A DNA stretch of 64,000 nucleotides from Amorphochlora amoebiformis (GCA_054601695.1 BAAHQB010000135.1:1-64000), one strand, 5' to 3'; counted from the first letter of the stretch, positions 1-63,650 are shown. Numbers and translations are program-made. The notes: generated by a model not told the origin, from the letters alone.

Positions 1-637
1 TCTTATACTTATATGTAATCTTATACCTACATATATACATTTTTATATATATGTTTATATATGTTATATATATATATATACATATATACATATACATATA
101 TATATATATATATATGTACACCATACACGCATAAATGTAGATAGTAAATACATATATATACATATATATATATATATATATTTAAATTTTATTCCCTGTA
201 TATACATACCTGTGTTATATATACATATATATATATATATGTATGTATTCACATATGAAAATATAAATGTATACTTTATCTAAATACTACATGCGAAGGA
301 AAAAATATTAGGTACCTATTTATGCATATGCAACATCTACGTATATATATATATATACATTCTATATATACATACATATATATATATATGTATTTATGAA
401 TATACTATGTGTAATATCTTTGGTGTAGATTTGTTACATATTTGTTAACCACATATACATATATATGTATTATCATACATATATATATATATATGTATAT
501 ATATACATACGTATAGGTATATATATACATACATATATATATATATACATATATGTATATATATATATATATATGTTTGTATATAGATTTTTATATTATA
601 CAAATATGTATATTATGTATATATTCTATACCTCTAC
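1..637. repeat. AT-rich, (TA)n microsatellite sequence at left edge
   Basis: Almost entirely TA/CATA/GTATA simple sequence with no exon-like island until about 638. The tyrosine/isoleucine-rich open frames here are translations of (TA)n and carry no coding signal. It is probably intron, or the 3' flank of the minus-strand exons at 638-2503. Confidence 0.8.
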
Positions 638-2503
<1,866 letters not shown>

Positions 2504-2636
2504 CTTGAATTCTCCTTATTGAAATACATGTAGGGTATGCATACGTACATATACATACAGATGCGTATTTCTATTTTTATATTAATATTTTGAAAGTAAA
2601 TGCGCATTTGTAAAGAAATTGAATGTTTATACATAC

Positions 2637-9939
<7,303 letters not shown>

Positions 9940-10148
9940 CCTTCGCGTGTTCGGAATCTAAAGTGGGACATGGGCGAGACATACCTACCACTTACAAACA
10001 ATATGTAGTATATCAACCTTTGAATATTATATATCACAATATAAGATATATAACATATCAAATGTTTTATAGGAGTATTTCTTGGGTGCCGGGAAGACGG
10101 AGGTTGACCCCTTCCTTGGATAACTAAAGCGTCCTTCCGCCCATTCGA
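9940..10148. promoter_or_regulatory. Short divergent intergenic region / likely bidirectional promoter
   Basis: Only 209 bp separate the inferred start codons of the minus-strand queuosine-salvage-like gene and the plus-strand GHR. The sequence is AT-richer in its middle (10010-10065) but free of long microsatellite. I see no confident TATA box or initiator. The regulatory role is inferred from position. Confidence 0.5.
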
Positions 10149-24642
<14,494 letters not shown>

Positions 24643-24795
24643 TATTATCAGACGTAAGCGTAGATTTCTGTTGGAGTCTATAACACTAGTAACAATTTTA
24701 CACCGTGATCATGATTATCTCGAGCACCTACAGCTTTTACTAGATACTACTCCAGTAGATATATCGATATGTATGTATATATATACATATATACT

Positions 24796-24834
<39 letters not shown>

Positions 24835-25062
24835 GTATACTAGTACTAAGTATATATGTGTGTACATCACCAATGATTCCACATCTATACACTGACTACG
24901 TTACACACGTGCATTAGGCCGTTTACATGTCTAGACTCTAACTAGGCTAGAAATTCAGAGATTTCAACGAGATCAGGATATAAATTCTGGAATGTACAAG
25001 CTAGGCTTGGTTAGATTAGGCAGCAGATTAATGATACTTGATCCCTTCAGTTCTGATTCTTT
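24643..25062. other. Convergent intergenic spacer between GHR and AP-1 mu-like genes
   Basis: The two genes end tail to tail 420 bp apart. The segment begins as the GHR 3' flank, contains (TA)n at about 24780-24835, and then CTAG-containing unique sequence (24920-25030). No canonical AATAAA was seen at a persuasive position. Confidence 0.5.
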
Positions 25063-29099
<4,037 letters not shown>

Positions 29100-29593
29100 C
29101 TTGAGAGAAGTCATTCTATAATTATCGGCATTTAAAAATAAACCCTTATCGGGAAGGGCAGGTAAGAGGATATTTATTCATGAGCTTATCTTAGCATCGC
29201 TTAGACTGATGGGTCGGTACATGACGAGTGAAATCTCTATAAAGCTCTGAGATGGTGCACATATCTGGTGCACATATCTCAGAACCTCTGTTGCTTCCCC
29301 CAAGGTCTATTTCTTTCGTATTTCTTGGCAAAATACAAACGCTCCATAATTTATATCGAAATGGGAGGGCTCCTAAGAGTAAAACCTGACCCTTCTGTCG
29401 AGGAAAGATGGATGAGGCCATATTCCTTGGTTGGAGTGGGGTTGTTCGGCAGCGCGAAGCCGATAAGATTGTGTTGTGCTTAATTAAAACCTCGGCTGCA
29501 TAATGATATCTTTGTCGAATATATCTGAATATCTCTACTAATATATCTAATCTAAGCCCCATATCTGAGTAAACAAACCAACGCGTCTCCCCC
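29100..29593. other. Divergent region between AP-1 mu-like and PGP genes
   Basis: Non-microsatellite sequence that should hold the AP-1 mu 5' end and both promoters. It includes a local tandem repeat (GGTGCACATATCT twice, about 29254-29282). A 148-codon minus frame at 29191-29637 has no family features and overlaps the inferred PGP start, so I do not call it a gene. The first AP-1 mu exon was not located. Confidence 0.45.
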
Positions 29594-40945
<11,352 letters not shown>

Positions 40946-41268
40946 GATCCACGAGATCATACTAACAGATTTCTGGGATATACATATATGTATGTCGATA
41001 CACACATATAAATATCTAACTATACCAAACTTAATAAATATCCATGACAGTACTTGTCTGTAATGAATGTAGATACCATAACGATTTAATCACCTGTAGA
41101 ACGCTGCCGTAATAGCGCTTTAGCTAATCGATTTTTCGTCCAGAGAGTATCTGACGAGTTTACGTGTGAGTATAATAATGTAGATAGATGTTAATAAGTA
41201 TATAAAACTGGTGCAAGTATACAATGTATACCTACGTATTTACTTTATATATATATATATATATATAT

Positions 41269-41353
<85 letters not shown>

Positions 41354-42250
41354 ATATATGTGTGTGTTAAATATATACAATAATATGCATAAGATATGAC
41401 TGTATCGTATACATGTACGTATTAACATGTGCACAACTTACATACTATATGTCTATGTATAATGTATAAATACACACATGTACACATAATGTATACATAT
41501 TTAAATCTATATATTTATATATAATTATATGTCAACCTATGTATGCATATATGATATTTACACAAGTGCATGAAACATATTCAATTCTCACTTTATTTTC
41601 CGACTCTTTTTATCGTTATGTCGGATTGACATAGTGTTCTTAACGTCCTTGATCGCATCCAGAGACTGCACAGGGCATAGCTCATACGTCTCTTCAAATG
41701 TCTCCTACAATGTGTCAATTACGTACATTCCATAAACGTCATGAAGGGAATAAATGTGTAAGGGTAAAAACTTAAATATGAATATAAATATATACACTAT
41801 ATGTATGGATGTCCACATACATAAATACACACACATGTATATATATATATATATGTTTGTATATATATATATATGTATTATATATATATATTTTGTATAA
41901 ATATATGTAAATATATATATTATATATATCTATAATAGAGCTTAACACTCCGCTCCCGAGCCGATGAGAGAGGGTCATAAGAAGAGAGACAGACGGATGA
42001 GGGAAAAAGAGGAAGGAGCAAGAGAGAGAGGGCGTGATGGAGTTAGGAGGGAGAGAGAGAGGGTCGAGTTATGGGTTTCGAGAACCCACCTTAAAAATTG
42101 GCCACTGCTCCTTACCCGCTGGGTTTTGTGCGAGATAACTTCCTGCCTTCCCTTTCTGCATGAGTGTTGGATTTCGAAACTCAGTAGGAAGTCACAGGTT
42201 AGATATTTCGGGCTGGAGAGTAATAGAGTTTGAGTTTTGGTTTGTTGTTT
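40946..42250. other. Convergent spacer between PGP and the small unknown gene
   Basis: Mixed (TA)n (41235-41365, 41840-41935), a GAGAGA-rich patch (41960-42065) and unique sequence. No exon matched a known family on either strand. Confidence 0.5.
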
Positions 42251-42614
42251 TCAAGCTAGATAATGACATGCTAGGAGGATCTGTATGTATACCTCTAGAC
42301 CCTCAAGAGTCTCCAAGAGGAATTCCTGCTCCATGCATTTGGCGAGAATTTTCGTGATTTTACGGTAAACGTGAGGTTGGCGCCCGGCGAGCTCGTAGGT
42401 GGCCTCGAATCTTCGAAAATAGGTATGTTTAAGAAAAATGAGGTATGTGTATTTATATAATATACTTTTATATCTAGTGTGTACATGTGTAATATATATA
42501 TATATATATATATTCATATATGAGTCTGTGTACATACATATAACATTACACACACATGCACACATACACACACATGCAAACACACACATATATAGATATA
42601 CATATGTACATATG

Positions 42615-42656
<42 letters not shown>

Positions 42657-42849
42657 CATACGATGCTGGCTCTTTCATGAATATATTTACACGGTCAGGA
42701 CAGTCTTCAGGATCGTGAAACTCACGTACATACGGAAGTTGCATGATCACAAGCAAATGACATACATATCTCCAGTACCCAATCGTGTGTTCATATGTAC
42801 TTATACATTATATCTATATATATATATATACATATATTTATATATATAT

Positions 42850-42884
<35 letters not shown>

Positions 42885-42967
42885 ATATAATATATGTGTA
42901 TGCGTTGTTTGCAGCCTCTTCTTTCTTAGAAGTCAACATGTACATTTTTATATGTACTTGCATACGC

Positions 42968-43003
<36 letters not shown>

Positions 43004-43356
43004 TATATACATATATATGTATATTGACATAGTGGTATTCGCTTACCGGTCCGCAGCGCATGTGTAAGCATCGCCGCCAGGGCCAATGATGACGTAGTCG
43101 TTTGGCATAGAGGTCGATTTCCCCCAGGTCTTGTAGAATACAAACCTGTTGGTACAAATTTATGTATTATAGTATAACAATAGAGAACATATATTCACAT
43201 ATGTACATATACTATACATATATATACATATATGTTATATATATTATATATGTATGTATATATATATATTATATATATATATGTACATATATACCTATCC
43301 TTTGACTTGAAGGCATAGACTAGAGTCTTCTTTCGGTACAATTTCGCGTTCTCCAT
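42251..43356 (-). CDS. Small conserved-looking protein of unknown function (106 aa)
   Basis: Three exons with consistent phases: 43295-43356 (MENAKLYRKKTLVYAFKSKD), 43047-43145 (FYKTWGKSTSMPNDYVIIG, then PGGDAYTCAADR) and 42251-42410 (FEATYELAGRQPHVYRK ... EQEFLLETLEG). The last exon reads through to TGA at 42251-42253, giving 321 nt. A GTATAC at 42287-42292 could instead be a donor to a further exon. The protein is soluble and basic, with no signal peptide or membrane segment. The W-G-K ... VIIGPGGDAYTC ... YRK pattern looks conserved and reminds me of small uncharacterised algal proteins, but I cannot name a family. It lies 238 bp downstream of the kinase stop on the same strand, so its promoter must be short. 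Confidence 0.7.
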
Positions 43357-43480
43357 AGTCAAGTTCAAACGAGGAATACCCTGTATGATATATTCGATAT
43401 GTCTTCTACATAAGTATAAATAAGAGATTAATGATTGTATACACACTCACATACATAAATATATAAATTATACCTATAGA

Positions 43481-43512
<32 letters not shown>

Positions 43513-43594
43513 AAGGGCATTGACGACGAGGTTTTTCATTCATTTAAACAATACTAATACGTAATACATATGTGGGAATCCATACAAACTAATA

Positions 43595-53669
<10,075 letters not shown>

Positions 53670-53756
53670 CCAGCCTGCGGCTTTTGGGATACTTACCCAG
53701 GTGCTAGGGAGTGTCAGTCCGCCCTACACGAAATAATCGTCGATTAAGGGGATACC
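53670..53756. promoter_or_regulatory. 87-bp head-to-head spacer, kinase / delta-COP
   Basis: The inferred ATGs of the minus-strand kinase and plus-strand delta-COP are only 87 bp apart, so the 5' UTRs and promoters must overlap. No TATA box seen. Confidence 0.5.
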
Positions 53757-54527
53757 ATGGTAGTTCTCGCAGCTGCTGTTACGAATAAAACGGGAAAAGT
53801 CCTGCTTTCCCGCCAGTTTATGGAAATGAAGCGAATCCGGATCGAAGGTCTTCTCGCTGGGTTCACGAAGCTTGTGGGCAAAGGGAAAAAGGAGCACTCG
53901 TTGATTGAAACGGACGAAGTTCGCTACGTCTACCAGCCGCTAGAGGGGCTGTATGTACTCATCATCACGAATCCACAGAGCAATATAATGGAGGTATGTT
54001 TTTTTTTGTCCATTCGGATAGTGTTTAGGATATAGTACGTTTTGTTCGTATCTTGAAGGAGGGGGAGAAACTCACATATTGGGTAGTTGATTTGTGGCTT
54101 TGACCGAAAAGTTAGAGAGGGAGCCCTTACATATTTGGCTGTCAATTTGGGGTACGGTGTTAATTCCTAATCCTTTCAGGACTTGGATACCCTCAGACTT
54201 CTCTCAAAACTGATACCCCAGTATTGTGAAGGCACATCAGAGGCGGTACGGTAGTAGGATTAGAATAAGTTCCATGTGCTTAAAATCAGGATTTGTAGGG
54301 TTGGCATTGGGTTTGGGTAGAAGATTGTTGGTAGGAGACACCCGGAAGTATTCAATTAGTTTTAGATCTTAAAACTTTGCAATTTAGGACGTAGCAGGAC
54401 ATACCTTCGAGCTCATCTTTGCCTTCGATGAGGTGGTCAACAACGGCTTTAAGGAATACGTTACTCTCCAGCAGGTTGACCTCCAATATATCATGTATAC
54501 ATTATAGATAATATATATAAATATGTA

Positions 54528-54569
<42 letters not shown>

Positions 54570-54622
54570 CATATATATATATATATATGTATTGTACATT
54601 TTTATTATGATTACACAATTAA

Positions 54623-54681
<59 letters not shown>

Positions 54682-54692
54682 GTAAACATATA

Positions 54693-54732
<40 letters not shown>

Positions 54733-54763
54733 TTTAAAACATAATATTATTATATATATTATA

Positions 54764-54796
<33 letters not shown>

Positions 54797-55706
54797 ATAT
54801 CCATTGTATATTAATATATAAATATAACGTATATATATATATACATATATACACATATAATATATGTACATGGACATATGAAATCTAAACGTGTTCTAAA
54901 GTATCTGTGGAACTCATAATATACTCTGACATGTATCAAAACCAAGGTGAAAACCTACACGACCATGGATTCGCACGAGGAGCGTATCCAGAACATCATC
55001 CTACACAGTAAAATGTCCGAAGCCAAGGAAGAGGCTAGATCCAAGGTTCTTAACTCGCAAGCATTAACCAGCATAACACACATGAAGCATAACACGCATG
55101 AAGCATAACACACACGACACACTCAAAAACCCGTATCGATAGGCCAAGGCTATCGAAATCCGCAAGCGTGATCGCATGAAATTTGGCGTCCATGGGGACG
55201 ATCTCAACGCTATAGGTGGAGGTGAGTCGAATCAAGATCAATCAATTATCACAATTTGCTCAATCCATGCGTATCAGGCGGTATGGGATCTGATGGACCG
55301 GGTGGGGAGCACCAAACCATAGGCAGACCGCCCGCGAGACAGACCCCGGAGTTCTCCCCGAGCGAGCCAGAGGAGAGTCGGGACGTCAGGAGAGGACCGG
55401 GCGAAAACGGTAGGCGGGATGAGAGGTGGATGAGGATGGTAGATTACAAAAGTTGGGATTGGTTGAGAGTATATGAGAATAGAGTGTGTCGCGTGTAAAG
55501 TGTGTTGCGTGTTGCGTATGGGTGTACAATTTTTATTAGTGTGGGTAAACATGTGCATAAAACAAATGCTTAGATTAAAATGTATAAAAAGTTGCCTTTA
55601 AACAAATACATATTTCACTGCATAAAAAGTTTACTATATTATGTAATAATACTACAGATATAAAAAAGTATTAATATATGTACATATATATGTATATATA
55701 CATATA

Positions 55707-55739
<33 letters not shown>

Positions 55740-55805
55740 ATATATATATATGTGTTGTATATATAATATCTACATATATATATTCGCATATTTACACACA
55801 CACAC

Positions 55806-55847
<42 letters not shown>

Positions 55848-56269
55848 ATATATATATGTATTTGTAATATTATAATGTGTATTATGTGGAAGTAATGTTG
55901 CGTATGTACATGTGAGAAATTATACATACGTGCATTTGCGTGTTAAACGTATCTACACTCCAGTTGGCCTGGGGATGCAGCTCGATGCGGGGGCTAACGC
56001 TGACGATTTCTTGCGAGATCTCGGTATTCTTAAGAACAATTCATTCAACGCGTTCTTCGCACTTACGTGGTTTGTACAATTAGGAATTAAGGAGGACAAA
56101 GTCCCAAGGCGAAACCCGTTTGCTGTGAAGAAAGAAGTGCGTCAGGAAGAGGAACTAAAAGACGGTAAAACATTTTAAAAAACGTGTCGCGAATTGATAT
56201 GAAAATATATCAATGAGTGTAAACAGATAGTATTTATTTTTTTCACATGTGTATACATATACCTTTATA

Positions 56270-56306
<37 letters not shown>

Positions 56307-56414
56307 GTAAATATAAATATAAGTACGTACATTAACAGCTATGAAAATATCTATAAGTTATATAAATAGCATATATTTGTTCACAGGCCGATATACAAAT
56401 ATTTATCTATAAAT

Positions 56415-56460
<46 letters not shown>

Positions 56461-56728
56461 ATGTTTTTAACACACAAATAGTATATAATATATATATATA
56501 TATATATATGTATATACATATATTTATGTATATTTATACATGTATATAATATATACACACATATATCTATTTATATCATATATATATATATATAAATTTT
56601 ACATTTATGTTTATAATATATAGATGTATATACATGTATATAAATATATTATATATATATATATATATCATATGTGAAAAGATATATTATATAATATATA
56701 TATATATATATATACATATATCTATATG

Positions 56729-56804
<76 letters not shown>

Positions 56805-57009
56805 TATGTATACATGTGTGTTTGTGTGTGTACATGTATTTCCAAATCAACAGAATGCATAATTTCTGCTACTATGCATATGCACACATCTAAATATATA
56901 TATATATATATATATTTATATGCGTACATTATATAATACCTAATATATATTTATATTTATAGGTATTTATATATATATATATATATATTTTAAATGCATA
57001 TTTATATAG

Positions 57010-57047
<38 letters not shown>

Positions 57048-57663
57048 TACACATATTTATATATCCATTTATAATATATAGAATAACTTAATATGTTTTG
57101 CGTAATACTTAGTTGTATTTCTTTATCCCCAATATGTTGAATTAGGTAGATATGTGTTTATAACTATGTTGCTCATTTTCGTATTTCGAATGTGCGCGCA
57201 TACGAAAATTAACATGCTCATTACATATGAATCTCCCTCCGCAGGTGTCATGCTTCTGGTGGATGTCAGTGAAAACCTCAATGTCAGCATGGGCTCCGAC
57301 GGGTATAATAACTGCACATCTAATATCCTACAACCTCAAGTATAGCCAACTCACTCAAGCACCCGTTCCCTCTTCAGAACCGTTAAGAAGATGGAAGTCA
57401 AGGGTGGTGTGAAGGTATAACCTCCCACACAAACGCTGAGCTTACGAAACCTGAACAATTTGTCCAATCTCTAGATCACCTGCTACTCACCGGATGTCAG
57501 TCGGGTCATCGTCCAGACCAACGGTCCGCTCAAGAAACCCTTCTTGTAAGTTTAATTTTTTTCCCAAGTTTTGCATAAATATATTGTAAATATATATATA
57601 TATATATTATATATATATATATATATTTTATATATATATATATATGTATATATATTATATATA

Positions 57664-57700
<37 letters not shown>

Positions 57701-57758
57701 ACATAAAATGTATACACAATGTGACCACACACACACACATATACATATATGTATATAT

Positions 57759-57797
<39 letters not shown>

Positions 57798-57986
57798 GAT
57801 GACATATATGTACATATGAATCTATATGTAGTTACTTATACATAATATAAATAAATATTGTTTTGTGGTATATTTTTTGGATTACATATATATATGTATA
57901 TATATGTATATATATTTATATATATATTATATGTATATACGTAATGTACATATATATTTTTTCATATATATTTATATAAAATATAT

Positions 57987-58023
<37 letters not shown>

Positions 58024-58344
58024 CTTATATATATATATATATATATGTATATATGTAAGTATATATGTATGTATATATATATATGTGTATATAATATATA
58101 TATGTAATATATATATATATATATATTTCCATATATATTTATAGAAAATATATAACATATATATATATATACGTATGTAGATTTACATATGTGTATAATA
58201 TATATATATGTATATAATATATATGTATGTATAACATATATATATGTGTATATATATATGTGTATATATTTCTATATATACGATACGAAATTCTGTCTAA
58301 AGTTCAAGTCAATTTATGTGACACAAACTAGAGAGACACACGCG

Positions 58345-58378
<34 letters not shown>

Positions 58379-58630
58379 CACATATATATATATATATGTA
58401 CATATATATGTATAATAATATATATATACATATACACATACATATTAATATATATGTATATATATATATATGTATATATACACACACACAAGAATATACA
58501 TGTATATATATATATACATATATGTATATATATATATATGTATGGTGTGTGTGTGTGTATATATTTATACATAAATACATATTAAAAATTAAACGTATGT
58601 GTATAAATTGTATGTATATACATTATATTA

Positions 58631-58678
<48 letters not shown>

Positions 58679-58814
58679 GTATGTATGTATATATATATGT
58701 GTATATATACATTCGTACATGTATTTAAAACGTGTGTGTATAAATACATGTATTTGCAAATATGATTACATTCAGATTACATAATATAATGTATGTACAT
58801 ATACATAGAATGCC

Positions 58815-58851
<37 letters not shown>

Positions 58852-59649
58852 AGTTTTTAAAATTGACTACAGGTCGCGCATGCAGCCGCGTCTGGATAAA
58901 AAGAAGTGGTCAAAAGGAGCGCTGTGTTCCAAGGACACTTCCAAGCCCTTCCCTACAGGTATATGCAAATCTCCTAACGAAAAAGTGTCGGGATCACTCC
59001 TGGGCTCACTCCTGGGCTCACTTTATGTATTTCTAAATTCGTTTCTCATTTCAAATCTGAAACCCCAGGCTCTGCTGATGCGTTAACGTTAGTTACGTGG
59101 AAGTTATCGTCTACGAAGGAGGACTTGGTATTGATAAGTGTCATACTTACGTGCGGAATACAAATTATGATTCTTAACCCTCACATCGCCATCTAGGTCC
59201 CGTTCACGGTCAACTGTTGGCCTAACCATGAGGGTAGCAGGTACATATTTTCGAGTGGTTTTGACTCCGGACCTTCCGACTGGAAGTGCTCATTGGACAA
59301 TATGTACCTTACCTAACAACATCCCTGTGCTAACTAGCTCTATAGTTTCGGTGGAGTTTGAAATTATGAATCCCGAAATTGTCTGCAAGAACGTGGTCAT
59401 TACGATTCCGTGCCCGGGATCCAAGGCACCAAAGGTGTGATAATCAATGTCATCACTGTGCACTATTAAGACTATGGGAGATCATTAAGGCTAAAGTTTC
59501 TTGGGAATGATGTGTAGATCATAAGCGCTGACGGGAAGGCCGACTACATATCGCGTGAGAAGGTTGGTAATTGCGTTGTGGTAACATTTGTATTACTGTA
59601 GAATATATATTCGTATAAATATATATTTGTATATGTACATTTACATTAC

Positions 59650-59682
<33 letters not shown>

Positions 59683-59862
59683 GAATTAATATTTATATAT
59701 ATACACATACATATATATAATATATATATATATATACACACATTGAATCGAAAAGTGGTCGCTCTTATGGTGATGGCCATGTTTTTCTATCCCTATAATA
59801 CACACTAATATATATATATATAAATGTATACGTGTCTAGATACATATATTACATATACATAC

Positions 59863-59914
<52 letters not shown>

Positions 59915-61325
59915 GTGTGTGTATATATATATTATACACACATATCGACAACATATTTCATACCAACAAAAAACATATTTCAGGCACTGGCGTGGCAGAT
60001 TGACGAAATCAGTGAAGATAATAGTTCCGGCGCTCTCGAATTCACCGTCCCCAAGGCAAAACTCACTCCAGCCCAACCCCCAATTTTCATCCTTACTACC
60101 CTGTCCTGCACACGTCCACGAATTGTAGCTTCTTGGGCTATGTCTCACTGCAAAATCTCTCAGCTCGAGTCGTCCGCTTTCTTCCCGATCGAGGTCAACT
60201 TCAGCTCCCCAACACTCTACTCCAAAATGAAGGTGGGAGGCAAATAAGACTTCTGTGTACATTGTATTTTTGCACACATACATATATACATATAGACATA
60301 TATGTATATATGTATTTATATATATATGTGTATATGTATGTATATACATATTACTTTACACATATGTCTAGATACATGACATATGGCAAATGTGTATATA
60401 ATATTTACATTATATGTGTATATATGCATATACACAGGCATGTGCATACACATGTGTATACATGTGGGTATACATGTATACATACACATATGTGTGTTGC
60501 GTGTCTCACATACCAATATTTATATGATGTATGTACATTGTATATATGATATATACATGTAAATAAATATATATTATATATTTACATTTTACATATATAC
60601 ATACATAAATACACACACACACACATATATATATATATATTATGTACGAATATGTACACATTATAATATACACGCGCACATATATATGTATATACAAATG
60701 TATATATATACACACGCACATATACATATATGCACACACACATGCGTATATTACATATTGTTGGAGTTATGATGTACGTAGCATGAGAAGATACAGCTCG
60801 ACCAGTAGTTCTTCATGGAGTATAGAATTATAGTCAGAGATATGGTGGAGGTCTCTGTGGAAATCCCAGAGATAGGATATAATCTCATCAGTATTACCGG
60901 GTACTTCCCGGTAGTACCGGCGCTTCAGGTTAGACGAGACGTCACGTCAAGTTTAGGAACTTCTCCCGAAAATTCTAGAACGTTTGAGAAGTGTGTGTAT
61001 TCTATGCGCCGATATCATGAAACAAATTCTGGACTACTGGTCTACTATACAGCTGCGTCACACTGTGTTATATGTGTGTATATGCAATACATATTTATGA
61101 ATATTAACATAGTTTATGTGTATGTGTATGTTATCAGGTCAAAGGCGTGTTGACAGCACAGGACGGAAAGCCTGTTCAATACAAGGTTCAACACATTGCC
61201 ATACGATACACACACGCACAATATCTAGAATATACCTGGTTATTAATTCTTGTATTCATGACCACCAGCTAAAGTCAGCTCTTTCGACAAGCAAGTACAC
61301 CATCATTGAGGATGTGGATGAGTAG
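53757..61325 (+). CDS. ARCN1-like: Coatomer (COPI) subunit delta
   Basis: Twenty exons: 53757-53993, 54180-54245, 54388-54474, 54947-55045, 55143-55221, 55278-55409, 55964-56023, 56084-56164, 57245-57302, 57378-57414, 57475-57545, 58873-58958, 59069-59127, 59197-59240, 59338-59434, 59518-59562, 59984-60055, 60164-60232, 61138-61185, 61269-61325. All phases agree; 1584 nt, 527 residues (human about 511). The N-terminal longin domain opens [20 protein letters not shown] and continues with [22 protein letters not shown] and [16 protein letters not shown], then TMDSHEE. A glycine/proline-rich linker (exon 55278-55409) leads to the C-terminal mu-homology domain: [49 protein letters not shown], ending YTIIEDVDE. 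Delta-COP is part of the F-subcomplex of the COPI coat in Golgi-to-ER retrograde transport. The intron 60056-60163 begins with GC, is 108 nt and has no stop, so it could be retained in frame. A solo-LTR-like island lies in the intron after 60232. Confidence 0.95.
54698..54733. repeat. (TAA)n trinucleotide microsatellite
   Basis: About 12 copies of TAA/AAT, a departure from the usual TA dinucleotide, in the delta-COP intron after exon 54388-54474. Confidence 0.95.
60757..61055 (+). mobile_element. Solo-LTR-like remnant in delta-COP intron
   Basis: Starts TGTTGGAGTTATG and resembles the start of the island at 45326 (shared pattern TGTT-GAG...TAGCA-GAG...ACAG-TCGA). It contains GAGACGTCACGTCAAG and ends near CTGCGTCACA. 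It is TA-free and flanked by AT-rich intron. Confidence 0.5.
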
Positions 61326-62178
61326 ATTAAAAGCCCTGCGAAGCACTCGCATGCAGAGTGAGTCTAGCGGCTGAATTATTCCGTCATCATGATTATTTAT
61401 TGAATGATACTGTTTGCACTGTGGTCGTAATATTGTGAAGTACTGTATGATCTCTACAGCTGATTAGATATAGGTTAGCATGTAAAATAGCAAGGCTACC
61501 CGAGTAGAATCTACTAGTCTAGCCAGAGAATAGGCAAAAGCTAGAATAACTCTATGACTAGTATGATGCTAGTGATTAAACGTATGTAGACAGATGTATT
61601 CTAAATCACATAAATATTCTTCTATAATCTAGATAATCTCTAGAAGATTAGATCATTGAATGGGCATCCGATTGCTGGGCTATTGTTCACACTACATTCT
61701 AGATCTTGTGTATTAGTGTAGCGCTTACTATTATTGTTGTGAAATGTGGCACTGAGGCGACTTCTAGGACTTATTAACGGATAATACATGTCAAAAATAT
61801 CATTGTCGGACACACACACGCATACTTTGATAATGCACACATGATTACACACAGAGAGAGACACATACTTATATATCTTGTATATGTGTAAATATAATTC
61901 CATTTAGCATCTAGAGCATATATACATATATATATAGATATATACAAATATAATATATATATATATATACATATTTATATACTATATATATATACTAGAT
62001 ATATAATGATATATATATATATATGTTTGAATATTTACATACACAAATACCAATAATACATCTAGCACACATACACCCCACACATACTAGACATACTGCA
62101 AACTCATTCCTGATTTATAGTAACTCCACACGTGCTCACGTTTTGCGAGCATGCTCTGGATAGATCCTGGCGACCCGA
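61326..62178. other. Convergent spacer downstream of delta-COP, CTAG-rich
   Basis: 61326-61700 is unique sequence with frequent CTAG (CTACTAGTCTAGCC, GACTAGTATGATGCTAG), followed by AT-rich sequence at 61910-62035. No gene was recognised. Confidence 0.5.
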
Positions 62179-62540
62179 CTAGATATCGAAAAATTCATTG
62201 ATGACCTCCTTCGTGACTGCTGCTGACCGGTCGCCGCCGTTCGCCTCTGAGGTTGATTTGGATGAAATGGCGAAACCGTGGCTAAGGGTGAGACCTGGAT
62301 GTATGTATGTGTTTGCGCGTAGCGTTTCTTTCCATTGTTCTGTTGAGTGTGTAGCCGCAATTGGGGTGATGAAGGTTTGTGAATACGTATGACATGTACA
62401 TGTGTGTATTGTATGTATATGTGTGTGTATATGTGTCTATTATACTTAGGTATATATATTATATATATATATATATATATATTAACAAATGTAAAAATGT
62501 ATGTGTGTATGTATGTTATTTAAATATTTATGTATATATG

Positions 62541-62577
<37 letters not shown>

Positions 62578-62930
62578 ACATATTTTACGTACGTGTATTG
62601 GTAAATATACGTATATGTACATGTATTTATATACATATGTATATGTGTATGTGTATGTATATATAAACGTATGTACATATATATATATATATATATGTAC
62701 AAATATACTATATATATATGTATACATATATCTATATAATTTATATATTTATATATATATATATATATATGTATGTATGATATATGCGTATTTTAAAAAT
62801 ATTGAAATGCTAGATAATACATGTACATATGTGTATGATCTAACATATGATATATCATGTACGTATATAATATATGTATGTGTATATATGTGTACACACA
62901 TATATATATATGTGTGTGTATATATATAAC

Positions 62931-62962
<32 letters not shown>

Positions 62963-63315
62963 TATATAATTTATAGATGTATATTTACATTCGTACGCAC
63001 AAAAATGCATTGATACATTCATGCACATTTCGTATAAGATTGACCTCTCTCAGAGCGGCTCCTTTTGCCCTTTCGACCGTCCGGGTGTGATGCAGCAGGC
63101 CTGTCACGCTGAGTTTCAAGTGGTCTCTTGCTAAAGTAGCTTTTGACTGTATTTCTCGGTAAATTCACAAAATCTTCTGCACCTAGGATCTGTACAGTAA
63201 TTTACCGTAAAGTTACTGTGAACATTAAATATATAACTTTCAACACACACATACATACACACACACATATATATATATATACATATATATAATATATATA
63301 TATATATAATATATA

Positions 63316-63349
<34 letters not shown>

Positions 63350-63442
63350 CACATACAATATATGTATATCCAGCGGTACATATACACCTCGTTATACTGT
63401 ACAGTTATAATGTAAGTACATATGATATATAATTAATATTTG

Positions 63443-63485
<43 letters not shown>

Positions 63486-63596
63486 GCACATGTAAAATTG
63501 TATATCGCACGCATATGCTTACATGCATGCAATATGTATATATATATTATATATATATATATATCTATGTATCTATGTATATAGGGGTATATATAT

Positions 63597-63650
<54 letters not shown>

